Assembly (NCBI RefSeq): GCF_030253575.1
Contig: NC_080560.1
Location: forward strand, 41,773,001 to 41,837,000
Direction of reading: 5' to 3'
From: Rhododendron vialii
Taxonomy: Eukaryota > Streptophyta > Magnoliopsida > Ericales > Ericaceae
DNA: 64,000 nucleotides
In this document: positions 8,737-20,889 of the stretch, in pieces
Position numbering within the stretch: position 1 is the stretch's first letter
Layout of the letters: the number at the start of each line of letters is the position of its first letter
The notes under the pieces: model-generated
Databases searched by the model: none
Told to the model about the DNA's origin: nothing
Seen by the model: the letters and a program-made list of their open reading frames with translations, nothing else
Program-made: the position numbers and the translations under genes

Positions 8737-11700
8737 ATGCCGGGGCCGACGGTGGAGATGGAGCCGGTGGAGCCACAATCGCTCAAGAAGCTTAGTTTCA
8801 AATCTCTGAAGCGCGCTCTCGATCTCTTCTCTCCTCTCCACGCCCAATTCCCCCCTCCCGACCCCGATAGGTACGTATTTCTAGAGAGAGAGGACGGTGT
8901 TTACGTTTCTGTGTTTATGTAGAGTGATGTGTATTGTTCGTTCCTATTTCTCTTGCGTCCTTTTAAAGCCCTAGTTTTCGTGTCTTAAGCGTAGCTCAAT
9001 CGGTTTGGAGCCCTACTTCTTCTAATTCCAGCACTTGATCTCGTACGTTTCATAGATGTGTGTGTGTGTGTGTGTAGAGTGATGTATATTGTAGAGCCAT
9101 ACTTTTTGTCTAATTCAAGCACTTTTAATAAGTAACTTATATTTGATTTCTTTGCTAATGCGCTCTTCAGTATTTTCTAGTAACTGGATTTGTGTTTTTG
9201 TGTTTCCCTTTGTTTGCAGTAAGAGGATAAGGATGAGCCAGAAGGTTAGTGACTTTAACTTGATTTGTTATGAAGCCTAATTTCTTATGCATTTTGGTTA
9301 AGCAAAATACTACGTATTTTTTGAGGTAAACTAGTATAGTTTTTGAGAATGAATTCAGTTGTTTTATAGTCTTGAGAGTTTCAAAAGGTTTTTGTTTGTA
9401 TTTCCATTTTTATGAGATTGTGAAGTTACCAGTGTGTTTGGGAATATAGAGGAAAAAGTGAGGGAAGGGAAGAGAAAATAACTTAGAAGGAACATGTGAG
9501 AAAACTTTGAGGAAAATTTTTCCCTGCCCAATACTTTGTTTTGATGTTCTTTGCACTCTCTTCCGAAACTAAACAATGGAATAGCAAAGGTTTTAATTTT
9601 CCATTATCTTCCCTTCACCTGTTATTGGGGTGCTTTTATGAATTATGATATTGTGGCGTCTAAGATTAAGTGCAATTTGATTTGTGAAGTTTAATGCCGA
9701 GTATGGAGGGATAAAGAGCACAAGCAGTCAGCCTCTGACTCATGCAAAGTCGGGTAGTCAAGATCAAGCCCAAGAAAGATCTGGTCCTTCAAATGCTTTA
9801 GCTCTTCCAGGTACATTGAACTGTTTTTCTATGAGCTTCTTTGAGTTTGACATGCAAATCGTTAGATTATGAGAGATGGGTTTCTTTCATGTTTGCACAA
9901 CATTTTGAAGCACTTTGGCACACTTGTCTCCTTCTAGAACTGTTCTTATTCTTTAGCAAAGAATCAATTACTGCATGGAAAGAAAAAGTAAATAATAGGA
10001 GTTTAAAATGGTTTAGATTGCGCGAGTGTTGGCGTATTGCATACAGCAAAAGAGGGGTGCAAGAGCAAAGGTAGTTGATGTTTTGATAGTTTGTTGGAAA
10101 AGTGATCTCTTCAAAGTAGTAGGTGAAATAAGCGACAGATATTCACTGTGATTTTGAATGCCTCTGTCTATGAATCTGCTGTAAGAATCTCCGCTACCGA
10201 GCATTGAAGGTCAAAAAGATTGACAAAAAGATAAGAATGCCTATCTCTAGGCTGCGTTCTTGTAAACTTATCTTTCCAAAACTTATTTCGGTATTTTTTA
10301 CTTTTCGTAACTCTTTGTTCAGCATTTCGCCATAATTTTATGGTTAATTGTTCGTCTCGACGAGACGACTCCGAAAAGTATAAAAATATGGACTGATGTT
10401 GAGAAAAGTTCATATAAGACAACACATAGACAAAAAACCACTGCTGTTTGATACTTTTTTGGTCTTTGGTAAACTTTTTTTTGCTCTTCGTCATAATTTT
10501 ACTTTTTAGACTCCTTTTTTTTTATATGTAATTTTACTTTTTAGACTCCTCTCATCGAGGCATATGATTAATCCAAAAAATGTAATACAAATGTAACAAA
10601 AATTCAAAAAAGACAAATAAACTCACAAAACGAAGTTAAAAAAAAAAAAAGTTTACAAGAACCCCCCTTAGGGCGGGCTCTCAAGACAGCATCAAGTTTG
10701 TCTTTAGAAAATGGTCGGCTCAGCTATTCAGAGAGGTGCACGCAACGTGCCATTTAGAACAAGTTTCCTTATGCTGGTTCCAAAAATGTCTAGGTGGAAC
10801 TGACAGTATGCAGCTATTTTAAGTAACGAGCCACCTGTTCAGTTTAGATAACTGGCTGAACAATCCGCCTGCATATTCTCTTAAGTTTTCTGGTGCTTTT
10901 ATTTGGTCCTTTATAGAAATTTGAGGGGTAACAGAAGGACCATTATCATTTCATTTCTGTTGCTCATTAGTTATCTTTCATGCGTGCTGTATCCTCTATT
11001 TAATGAGTTGAGAACTTGAGATAGTATACACCCTTTCGTTGACCATACCAGATGACGTCAATATCTGTGTTTTTTCCCCTAATGTGCCAAAAGTTGTAAC
11101 ATTTATTATTTTCCCTTGGATTTGGCTTTTGACTGTAGGTCCCGAAAATTCCAAGGATCCACGGAATGGAGGAGCTCGAACTGATTTAATTGTTGGTCCG
11201 ACTGTGCAAACAAAGGGGTGTGTAAGCTCTTTATTTATGAAGTCTCAATATGGTCTACAGGGCCAGTTATGGCTCTAGTGTTTTCTTGGTGACCCCCACC
11301 AGATGTTTGTATTTAACTAATTACTGGCACCAAATTTCTTTGGACAGCATTTTGTTTCCTTAAAAGTCCATTCCTTGACTTTCTTCGACAAACAAAGCGC
11401 TTAACCAATTACCAACCTATATTACCTAGTGGAGATTCGAGTTATCCGCATGGGCTGCGTGTGAGTGCATGAAACATATACCTGCGGAGAGTGGATACAA
11501 TATTTCTATTATTCATTGGGTACCAACTACCAACTATGTTGCATGAATCCTCTTAAATGTGTAAAACACCCGTGTCTTAGACACTGTACTCGGATAAGGG
11601 TGTGGGGCCCGTGTCTGACACATTTAGTTGGGCAGAGTGCATACACCAAGCAAGTGCATTTTTGAATTTGAATTTACCACAAACTATACCTGCAACTCGT

Positions 11701-14700
11701 ACGTCAAAAGTGAAATGCCCTAAGGCACTTTGAAAACTTTATTTATGAGATAAAATAAGCGAGATATGCTAAGAAATTTGAATGTTTTGGTCTATCCCTA
11801 GTAGGCTAGTCCTTTGCATGAAAATTGGATGAATCGGACAGTTAGACACAAACCCGCAACCAAGTCTGTGTAACATAGGGTATCAGAGGCATATTGGGGC
11901 CTTTTCATTTTTGTTTGGTATATATATGATATGCAGTTGTGCACATTATCTTCTGTTCACAAAGGAAGCTTCTTTATGGAACTGATTGGTGCTTTTAACT
12001 TGTATAACAGACTTGATGGTGGTCTTTCTGGGAAAAGCAGTGCCATTGTTTCTGCTTCTGGTTCATCTGAGAGGTTCGTGTATTTCAACTCCGTGTTTAT
12101 TATTGTCAAAGAATTGAGATGTGGGAAAGTTGTGTGCTTTATGCTATTTTAGTTTTCTCACTTATGTCGATGGTTATGCGCTGACTCTTCAGAAAGCTGC
12201 TAGATTGATCATCTCGTTTTTTTATAAATTTGGCTCAGTCAGACATCTACTGCGGCAAATAAAAAGAGAATATATTTTCATAAAACTGAACTTCATTTGG
12301 TTATTTCCCTAGATATCCATTGTCATGTTTGGTAATCTTTCTTAGGTCAATCTCATACTATCTGAGATGGATGAAGATTTTGGATTGAATTTCAAACTCT
12401 TTTTGGGACTCTTGAGATATGGTTTCACTTTATTTGGTCCGTTACGTATGTATCTTGATGTTGTTTGGCGTCCACTTGCATTTCTGTAAGATGCAGTTAC
12501 CTCCTGCTATGTAGCATGGCTTATGTTTGAACTTGAAGTGCACTTAATGGGCACTGGTGATTATGGCGTCTTTCTACAGTGTTCTCAGCCGGACACCACT
12601 GGGAGTTTTTTTTTTGAGCGGAGATTGAAACTCAATGAGCAGCTTAGACAACCATCCATTGCAATATTGTAGTTGATGTGACATGTTGACACGCCTGGCA
12701 TGGCATAATTTTATTTTGCCGTCTTCCAGGAATTTCTCAACGTCAGCCATTATGGAAAGAATTCCAAGCAGATGGCCACGTCCTGTTTGGCATGCACCAT
12801 GGAAAAACTACAGGGTAAGAGAACTCTTATTCTGTAAGACTCTTCCATTTTGAGCATTACCCCAAATGTTAGGAATTTAGTCTGTATTTTTAAATGTCCT
12901 TGTCAGAATTGGCTCATCTGTCTCATCAACTATATTTTGAAAATTGCACTCCAACTATATTTAGCATGAAACAGTGTGGTTCAGCTAATCAGCACAGTGT
13001 GTTCTCTGACATCCTTAAATATTAACTTCTTTAGGTGATAAGTGGCCATTTGGGATGGGTGAGATCTATTGCATTTGATCCAAGTAATATGTGGTTCTGT
13101 ACTGGCTCTGCAGATCGCACGATAAAGGTACCTTCTCTCGTGAATTTCCTTTCTGCTGGTTGACGCTAAGTTTTTGTACTGATGATAGAATACATTATCT
13201 GTGATGAATGATACTTTAATTTCATCATGGATGTATGTCAACCTCAATAGTTCAGGTCATTGGATTAGTATGCAGATCAATACTTTCTTCCTCTGCCCAA
13301 GAAACTGTTCATAGAAGCCAAATGCTTCTTTCGGTAAACGGTTTGGTAATTCTCCTGACCAACTTCTAATATATTTTGTAATGCCTTCTCCTTTATTTTG
13401 GTGACAAGATATGGGATGTGGGAACTGGAAGGTTAAAGCTCACACTAACTGGGCACATTGAACAAGTACGAGGTTTGTTCCTTACTTCTTGTTGGCATTT
13501 ACAGCTGCTACTGTAACTTCATAAATCATGTATTGCGAATGGTTAAGTTGGATGTTTCTTTGCAGGCCTTGCCGTCAGCAATAAACACACATATATGTTC
13601 TCTGCTGGTGATGACAAACAAGTTAAATGCTGGGACCTAGAGCAGAACAAGGTTGGCCGTGATAAGCCTGGATTAGAGCTTTATATAAAATGCACATACT
13701 TCCATAGCCGTGTATCTAGTAACAATGGTTAAACTTAATTTTTTTCCAGGTTATCCGGTCTTATCATGGTCATCTAAGTGGAGTTTATTGCCTTGCTCTT
13801 CATCCGACTATTGACATTCTACTCACAGGTGGTCGAGATTCTGTCTGCCGGGTAAGGATTCAATTTCACAAATGAAAGTAAAGATCGCAATGTTACTTCT
13901 CCTTCAAGTTTGTATAAAATTTGTGTTTAAAGGGGAAATAATATTCTTATACTTGGATGCTACGTCATGTTTTCAGGTCTGGGATATTCGTAGCAAGATG
14001 CAAATTCATGCATTGTCTGGGCATGAGAATACAGTTTGCTCAGTTTTTACTAGACCTACGGTATGATATCTTTCCTGCAGTGGGCATAAAATGATTTTGA
14101 TGCTGTGTAGTAGCCATATAATCACGACTACCATCTGCAGAAGTCCTTGTCTTGTGATTCCATCCTCATCTTAACATGTTTATTTTCAGGATCCACAAGT
14201 TATAACTGGCTCCCATGACACGACGATAAAGTTCTGGGACCTTAGATATGGTGATCATTTTTCCTGTTTTGTTTCCTTTTCCTTGGTTTCTTTTCCCTTT
14301 TGTTTTTAGTTATGACAATTGATTGTTTGTCTGGCAGGTAAAACAATGGTTACTCTTACTCACCACAAAAAATCTGTGCGAGCAATGGCTCTACATCCTA
14401 CAGAGTATGTGCCTATGAATACAATAGTTTCCTTGAGGAGGCTCTCCAATTTTTTTATTTAGTTCGTCCTTTTACCTTAATTTCTTGCTCTTGTTTTCCA
14501 GGAACTGTTTTGCATCTGCGTCGGCTGACAATATAAAAAAATTCAACCTTCCGAAAGGAGAATTTATGCACAACATGCTGTGAGTATTTTTTTTTTCTTG
14601 AAAATCACATTTCTACACACCTTCCACTTAAGCAGATGTAAGATGGACATGTTCTTCAATGTTATTTTGGCACCATTATCTATCTCTTTCTTTATTTCTT

Positions 14701-15504
14701 TCTTTCTTCTGTTTGTTATACACGAGAGCTTGAGATTGACTCCTTCGCCATCTAAACGTGGTAAAGTGAACACCAGTAGCGTCGCTCAAGTACATTGGCA
14801 TCATTATCCCTCTTGCAAGGAACTTTCATTCTGAGGTGGTTAAATGTGGGACAATTTATCCTTATTGGGCGAGGAAAAAGCTAAAATATTGCTGTATTCA
14901 GTGCTTGCAAATATTTTTCCCCTGTTTATGTTTGTTTTCCTAACTTTCCAGTTGAGTGTTTTTGTGTGGCTTCCAACACAGTCACAGCTGCCAGCCAGAG
15001 GGCCATGTATGTATGCATGTGGTCTTAGCAAAGTTAAATTTGGATAGGAATTTTTATTCGATTTTAGAAGTCTGTAGATGTGCTATGATTTTGTTACGTA
15101 AGAAGAATGACAACTTTATTTTTATTATCCCTGCGCAGAAGGAAGTCTAGAAATTGTATCACCTATATATGAAAAGCTGAAAGTCTACAAAATCTAGAAT
15201 TGTTCAAGTTCTACATCCTCTTCTTTTGTCTAAAAAGTTCGCATCCACCCCCTTGAATGGACCTTTGGTTATACTTCCCGCAAATGAACCACATCAAACA
15301 CAGACTTCTTTTTGAACTTCTGTGCCCTTCCAACTGCTATTCTTGGTCGTGTTTATCTTAGGACTTCTAGGCCCTTATGCAGGGTCATCCTGCACACACC
15401 TCGTTTTCCATTGGAAGTTCCGAAAACTGAACTCTCTCTCTCTTTCTCTCTCAGAACTATATCTTGTCTTGTTCTTTAAGCTTAAATTTCTATATCTCTC
15501 TCTT

Positions 15505-15560
<56 letters not shown>

Positions 15561-16617
15561 AACTTTATCTTGTCTTGTTCTCTAAGCTTAAATTCCTAAA
15601 TATCTGACATTGGTGGTGTTCGCTCATGCAGTTCTCAGCAGAAAACCATCATCAATGCAATGGCAGTCAATGAAGACGGTGTAATGGTCACAGGAGGTAA
15701 GAGTCTGACTTTTCGAGTTTTGTGCACTTCCTGTTAATGATGAATTTGAATCAGTTCCGTTCCTCATGTTATGCAAAAGCTCGTCTAATGATACTATGGA
15801 CCGAAAACCAAAAATTTTCCACTCTCATTTCTGTGTTTTCTTTTGTCCTTCAGTTATTATTGTCTTTTGATGGGTGTCTTTGAGGATGGAACTGTTATTG
15901 GCTCTTCTTTTTAATTTTCTGGTTTTTTTTTTCCTGAAGGTGACAATGGAAGTTTATGGTTCTGGGATTGGAAGAGTGGTCATAATTTCCAGCAATCCCA
16001 AACAATTGTACAGCCAGGTATGTATTTTAAGCAACCTTAGATAATCTCAAACAAGTTTGTCAATTTAAGCGATGCCAAATTTATGCGAAGGCTTGCGTAT
16101 CTATACCAAAATATTTTCCAAATGCCAATCTATTGTTTTTCGTGTAATTTTTACCCAAATCATCTGTTAAATCTCAAAATTTAGGCAAAATTGTGGAACC
16201 TATGGAAGGAAACAGTAATCATAATGAAGAAAGATTTGAGTTGGTATATTTCTTGTCTAATTTGACACGAGAGAAGAGATGGCCAATATCACCTATACAA
16301 TTGACACTTCGGTTATACTTTTTTCACTTGAAAATTGTATCCACTTGACACGCCGTCAAATTAATGGAGATTCTCTTAGACCCCAGCTTTGATTATCAAC
16401 GAAGGGGGAGGTGGAACATTAATTTTGTGTGTGCTTTGTTTCAGGTTCGCTGGACAGTGAAGCCGGTATCTATGCCAGTTCTTACGATGTGACCGGTACA
16501 AGACTAGTCACTTGCGAAGCTGACAAGACAATAAAGATGTGGAAAGAGGACGAAAATGCCACCCCTGAAACTCATCCTCTCCACTTCAGACCACCTAAAG
16601 ATATCAGAAGGTTCTAA
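8737..16617 (+). CDS. PRL1: PRL1 (Pleiotropic Regulatory Locus 1), WD40 splicing-complex protein
   Basis: Exons: 8737-8870, 9220-9244, 9690-9810, 11139-11217, 12011-12073, 12730-12814, 13035-13127, 13409-13472, 13566-13651, 13750-13851, 13977-14060, 14190-14250, 14338-14404, 14502-14579, 15632-15696, 15940-16017, 16445-16617. They sum to 1458 nt (485 aa; Arabidopsis PRL1 has 486). The N-terminus [20 protein letters not shown] is typical of the family. [11 protein letters not shown] precedes [18 protein letters not shown], where seven WD40 repeats begin (residue about 168 on), with blades such as [34 protein letters not shown] and [11 protein letters not shown]. The tail ends [14 protein letters not shown]1/Prp46 belongs to the MAC/NTC complex in nuclear pre-mRNA splicing and innate immunity, and in plants is linked to sugar and hormone responses. 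Exon 2 is only 25 nt. The start is supported by the conserved N-terminus. A MULE lies immediately upstream. Confidence 0.96.
10250..10667. mobile_element. MITE in PRL1 intron 3
   Basis: Inverted ends GCGTTCTTGTAAACTT (left) and AAGTTTACAAGAAC (right) bracket about 418 bp of AT-rich, partly self-complementary sequence with the phrase TCTCGACGAGACGA in the middle. The flanks are CTA and TTA, so a Harbinger-type TWA target is possible but not exact. Relatives lie at about 2950-3135 and 36297-36660. Confidence 0.6.
15503..15557 (+). repeat. (CT)n microsatellite in PRL1 intron 14
   Basis: A pure CT run, with a shorter impure CT run just upstream at 15433-15453. It lies about 75-130 bp upstream of the exon 15 acceptor. 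Flanking phrases (GAGAACTTTATCTTGTCTTGTTCT...AAGCTTAAAT) occur on both sides, so the block is locally duplicated. Confidence 0.9.
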
Positions 16618-18018
16618 TAGTCGTCTCTACAAGTCCTATCATTCTTTTCCAGGCTTTGAGGATATCATAAAACTTTATGAAGATGTGATTCCTTTCAACT
16701 TTCGAGTGATGACTGTGTAAGGGAATTAGGTCAAGGTTTGATAAGAAGAAAAAGTAGGAATGGATTGTCAAAGGTGTCATGAGGATTGTATACTAGTTAA
16801 GTTGAGTATTGAATGCCCTAATTCCCTTGAATAGTAGTAGTTTATATATTGCAAGAACGTTTGGAGGGTCTACTGTACTGTAATTTAACCTCTGTTTTAG
16901 GGGACACACCACTTTGCGTCCAGAACAATGCACATGGTTACTTATTCTTGACCCTAGCTGCATTTCTTTTTAGGGAAGGCATTATTAAGCGGCTTTGAGG
17001 TTTCGTGTATGGTGGTTTTGCTCTCTTCGGCAGCTCCAATTACTGTTGACTTCACATTGAAATTGCATCTGAATTCTTGAATCTTTAGATCAACTAGTAG
17101 CGTTTTACTGGTTTCTTCTTCTTTTTGTGGTAGTTTATTACATATTCCTCGACATATTAAATTGGGATTTCGAAATTTTGAGTATGTGTTATTGAAGGTG
17201 GTCTGATTTTGCCAGACTGCAATGGTGTATAAGTGATGGTTCAATACAGGCCTAAGGCGAAGGGTGACTATCAAGGTCATGGCGCTTATTGTTGATTAGG
17301 AAAAAAGAAAAGAAAAAGGATTGTGTTTGTGGGTCAACAGTACGGCCTAGCTTGAGGAGGCTTCTCCTCCAAAATTGAGAAACTTGAAATACGAGTTGTG
17401 CTTTAAAATGACTCATTTTTTGATGTCAAACGAGTCCTTAGGAGACCGCTCGATGATTTTATCATTTTTACATGAAACCAAATTGAAATTAATTTACTTT
17501 GATGGTTCTATTTAACATAACAATATCCACAGTCTTATCTAAGTCAAAACGATATCGTGAACAAAGCATGCGATTCAAATTACTTTGTTGTCAAGAATAA
17601 ACATCTCTCAACTAAGGGCCAATGAATCCGTCATTTATCAAGAGACAACAACAGAACGATAATAACACACGATACGATTAAAAAATGACAATTACGTGTA
17701 GGGGTCAATTTGACGGTAGAACGATAATAACATGCGATAAAATTAAAAAGTGACAATCACGTGTAGGGGTGAATTTGTTGCAGTAGTAAACAGCATAATA
17801 ATTTTTAGATAGTTCGAATTGTTCAAGGGCGTGGCTGCAACTTTATACTCCATAGTATGTAGCCGCGGTAGGCGCTGCCTACTCACTCAGACAATGCTCT
17901 AAACACGAAGAGAGTGACCACCACTTTTAAGGGCATGGCGCAAGGTTTAGGGAATGGCCGCAACTTCGAGGGAATGGGGGCATGACCGCAAGGTTGAAAA
18001 AAACCTTATTTATTGGCT
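16618..18018. other. PRL1 3' UTR then intergenic DNA with a 65-bp tandem repeat
   Basis: The PRL1 3' UTR probably ends near 16880-16930. No supported gene follows. A two-copy tandem repeat with period 65 (17653-17717 and 17718-17782) begins AGAACGATAATAAC and contains CACGTGTAGGGGT-like ends. The minus-strand frame at 16954-17280 has no recognisable domain and I do not call it. Confidence 0.5.
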
Positions 18019-18026
18019 TATAAAAG
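18019..18026 (+). promoter_or_regulatory. TATA box of the UXS gene
   Basis: TATAAAAG sits 216 bp before the start codon, in TTGGCTTATAAAAGGGGG. A start about 30 bp downstream would give a 5' leader of about 185 nt that includes the (CT)n tract. Confidence 0.6.
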
Positions 18027-18132
18027 GGGGTGATAGCAAGACAAGTCACGCGCGTGCAAAAGTAATCTCACCTCATCACCATCTCAGTTCTCAAACTCTC
18101 CTTTGAGTCTCTCTCACATAAAGAGATCCCCA

Positions 18133-18137
<5 letters not shown>

Positions 18138-18171
<34 letters not shown>
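18138..18171 (+). repeat. (CT)n tract in the UXS 5' leader
   Basis: Pure CT run between the TATA box and the start codon, followed by a CATATATATGCATA stretch. CT-rich leaders are common in plant genes and can affect transcription start choice. Confidence 0.85.
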
Positions 18172-18174
<3 letters not shown>

Positions 18175-18234
18175 CATGCAAATATATATGCATAGATACA
18201 TGTAACATTTTTTCTGAAATTTACGAGTGGGAAA

Positions 18235-20858
18235 ATGGGTACTGGAGAAATGTGGGTCCCCGTATCGAAACCCATGGGATACATTATGAGGGAGCAACGA
18301 CTCGTCTTCGTTCTGGTCGGAATCTCCATCGCCACCGCCTTCTTCAGCGCCAGACCTTGGTGGTCTCCGTCGCCAAATCATCATGTGCAGGAGGTCGCTG
18401 CTGACTCGTTCCCGACCCAGTCGGCTCACCGGGTCGCGTACCAAGTCCATAGCGGGTTGATGGGGCATGTCAGTGCAGGTACGTATAGTATAGTTCATCT
18501 GAATTACCCTCTCGTATTTGAGAATCCATAAATTATTTCTGTTAAGTCTGTTGAAATTACTTTAAGTAATTGCAAAAAAATTGGAACAAATTTACTCCAT
18601 ACAAAAAGTCTAGCTAGAACACAACTTTAAAACACTGCTCCGGAGCCGTTGGATCAATGTATGTAGTCCATGTGCATGTGCATTCAACGGCTCTAACAAA
18701 GTAACGTTAGGAGTTGTGTTTACGCAACGACAGCCTTTTTTCTGGTACTTTTGTTCCTATTTTAAAATATTTGCAATAATTTAAAGAAATAATTGTGATC
18801 CTTAAATCGGTGAAGAAGTTTCAAAAATTACATGCAGAAATGTTTTTGTTATCTGTTAGATTTAAATATGGACATGATTTTTTTTTAATGGATTAAAATT
18901 ATGAAACGAGTGAATAATATTATACATTAGAGCTATTATTTAGAAAAAAGTAATGGAGTAAATCGTTGTTTTGACCAGGGCTTCTAGCCGAGTTGGTCGT
19001 TTACATTTAGGTGCTGGGAGGTAGCTGATGAAATAGCATCGATACCCTTGTACTCTCCCCGTCCCATAATGTTTGTCCGGTCTGTAAAACAAGAATGTAA
19101 AAATAATAATGTACAATTTTTGTAAGAAAAAATCAAATTTTTTTCAACAATTCACTAGATGTCGATGAATTCTTTTAATTTATGAAAAAAGTTTAAATTT
19201 TTTATTGAAAGAAGTGCGTTATTTTTGAGTCATCATTTTGCGAACCGGACAAACAATTTGAGACGGATGGAGTAGTAAAATAAACTAACACACACCGTAT
19301 CGTCTGACAACAAAATCGTTATTTTGTATGTGGAAAATAAAAAATCAGGTGGGAGGATACCACTAGGGCTAAAGAAGAAAGGTCTGAGGGTAGTGGTGAC
19401 GGGCGGCGCCGGGTTCGTGGGTAGCCACCTCGTGGACCGTCTGATCCAGCGAGGGGACAGTGTGATAGTGATAGACAATTTTTTTACGGGTCGGAAAGAG
19501 AACTTGATCCATCACTATGGGAACCCGAGGTTCGAGCTGATACGGCACGACGTGGTTGAGCCGATTTTGTTGGAGGTGGACCAGATCTACCACCTGGCTT
19601 GCCCTGCTTCCCCTGTTCACTACAAGTTCAATCCAGTCAAGACCATGATATCCTTTTTTCCTTTTTCTTTTAAGCAATGCTCAACTTTCAATACAATTGT
19701 TTTGAAGTCCACTCGATGCATAGGTTCACGTGCATAAGTTTAGTCAACTAAGAAAGTCGTGTTTGTAAAGTTTCTTAGGCCCCGTTCCGGAATGATAAAT
19801 AAGTACTTATTTTTTAAAAAGATAATTTCAAGCTCAAAAATTATTTGTTTACGTAAATAATTTTTCTATCACTATGGATCTTGTTTGATAGATTTCATTG
19901 AGATCTTTAATACGGTTCAAAAAAAATTGAAAAATTATTTTTCATTTACATTATTTTTGAGTTTGAAAATATGAAATAAGTACTTATTTTTTAAGAAAGT
20001 GTTCTGGAACGAGGCCTTAGTACCGCCGTGCATGATTTTTTGCGCTAATTTAAGGATTTTATTACTTACTTAAATTGGTGGGGAAAAAATTTAAAAAAAA
20101 TTATGTACGAATATATTCTAGTAATTCTTATCAAAAGAATAATATAAATTATTTTTTCTTAGAGAACTAGATTTATGTGACAGATGGTAATTATTTGTTA
20201 ATCTGAAATCTCCGAATTGGGTCGATTTTTTTTTTTTTACAAAAGTTTTTATGGTTCTTTTAGTGGGAGTGCACCTAAAAATAGACAATTTTGATCATGT
20301 GGAAAATCCTCTAAGGACAAAGCCGTTTTTCTAGTGACAAATTAATTTGGTAGCTCTAATATATTTTCCGAAGTTAATTGGCCTGTTTTCCTTAATTTAT
20401 GGATGTAATTAAAGTGTAGAACTGCCAAAACTTTTTCAGAAAATTCACTCAAGACCAAAAGATTCTTGAAAAGATCTGAATCTTTTGGATACAACATATG
20501 TTAAAATCGAAATTATGTGGTTAAAAATGCGTATATCCGGAAAAGAATTATGATCTATCGGCTTCTTAGAAGTCGATGCTGTGAAAAGGTAAGATCCCGG
20601 GATCTTGATTTTTTCTCTGTGATCGCGAGTGATTTGAGATCAAAGCTGGTCGACCCATAACTTGTTTACTCATTTACGCATGAACACAAACACTTTTGGT
20701 AATGCTGGTATACCTTGACTCATGGACGTCGACACAAGACAAGTGTGCTGGGGACAATGAACATGCTCGGGCTGGCAAAGAGGGTTGGCGCGCGGTTCTT
20801 GCTAACCAGCACCAGCGAGGTGTACGGCGATCCTCTCCAACATCCACAAGTCGAGACC

Positions 20859-20889
<31 letters not shown>

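Noticed and set aside
11039-11278. 79-aa frame taken as a separate gene
   Set aside because: It is PRL1 exon 4 read with flanking intron sequence.
16954-17280. 108-aa minus-strand frame after PRL1
   Set aside because: No family features, no neighbours that support it, and it probably overlaps the PRL1 3' flank.
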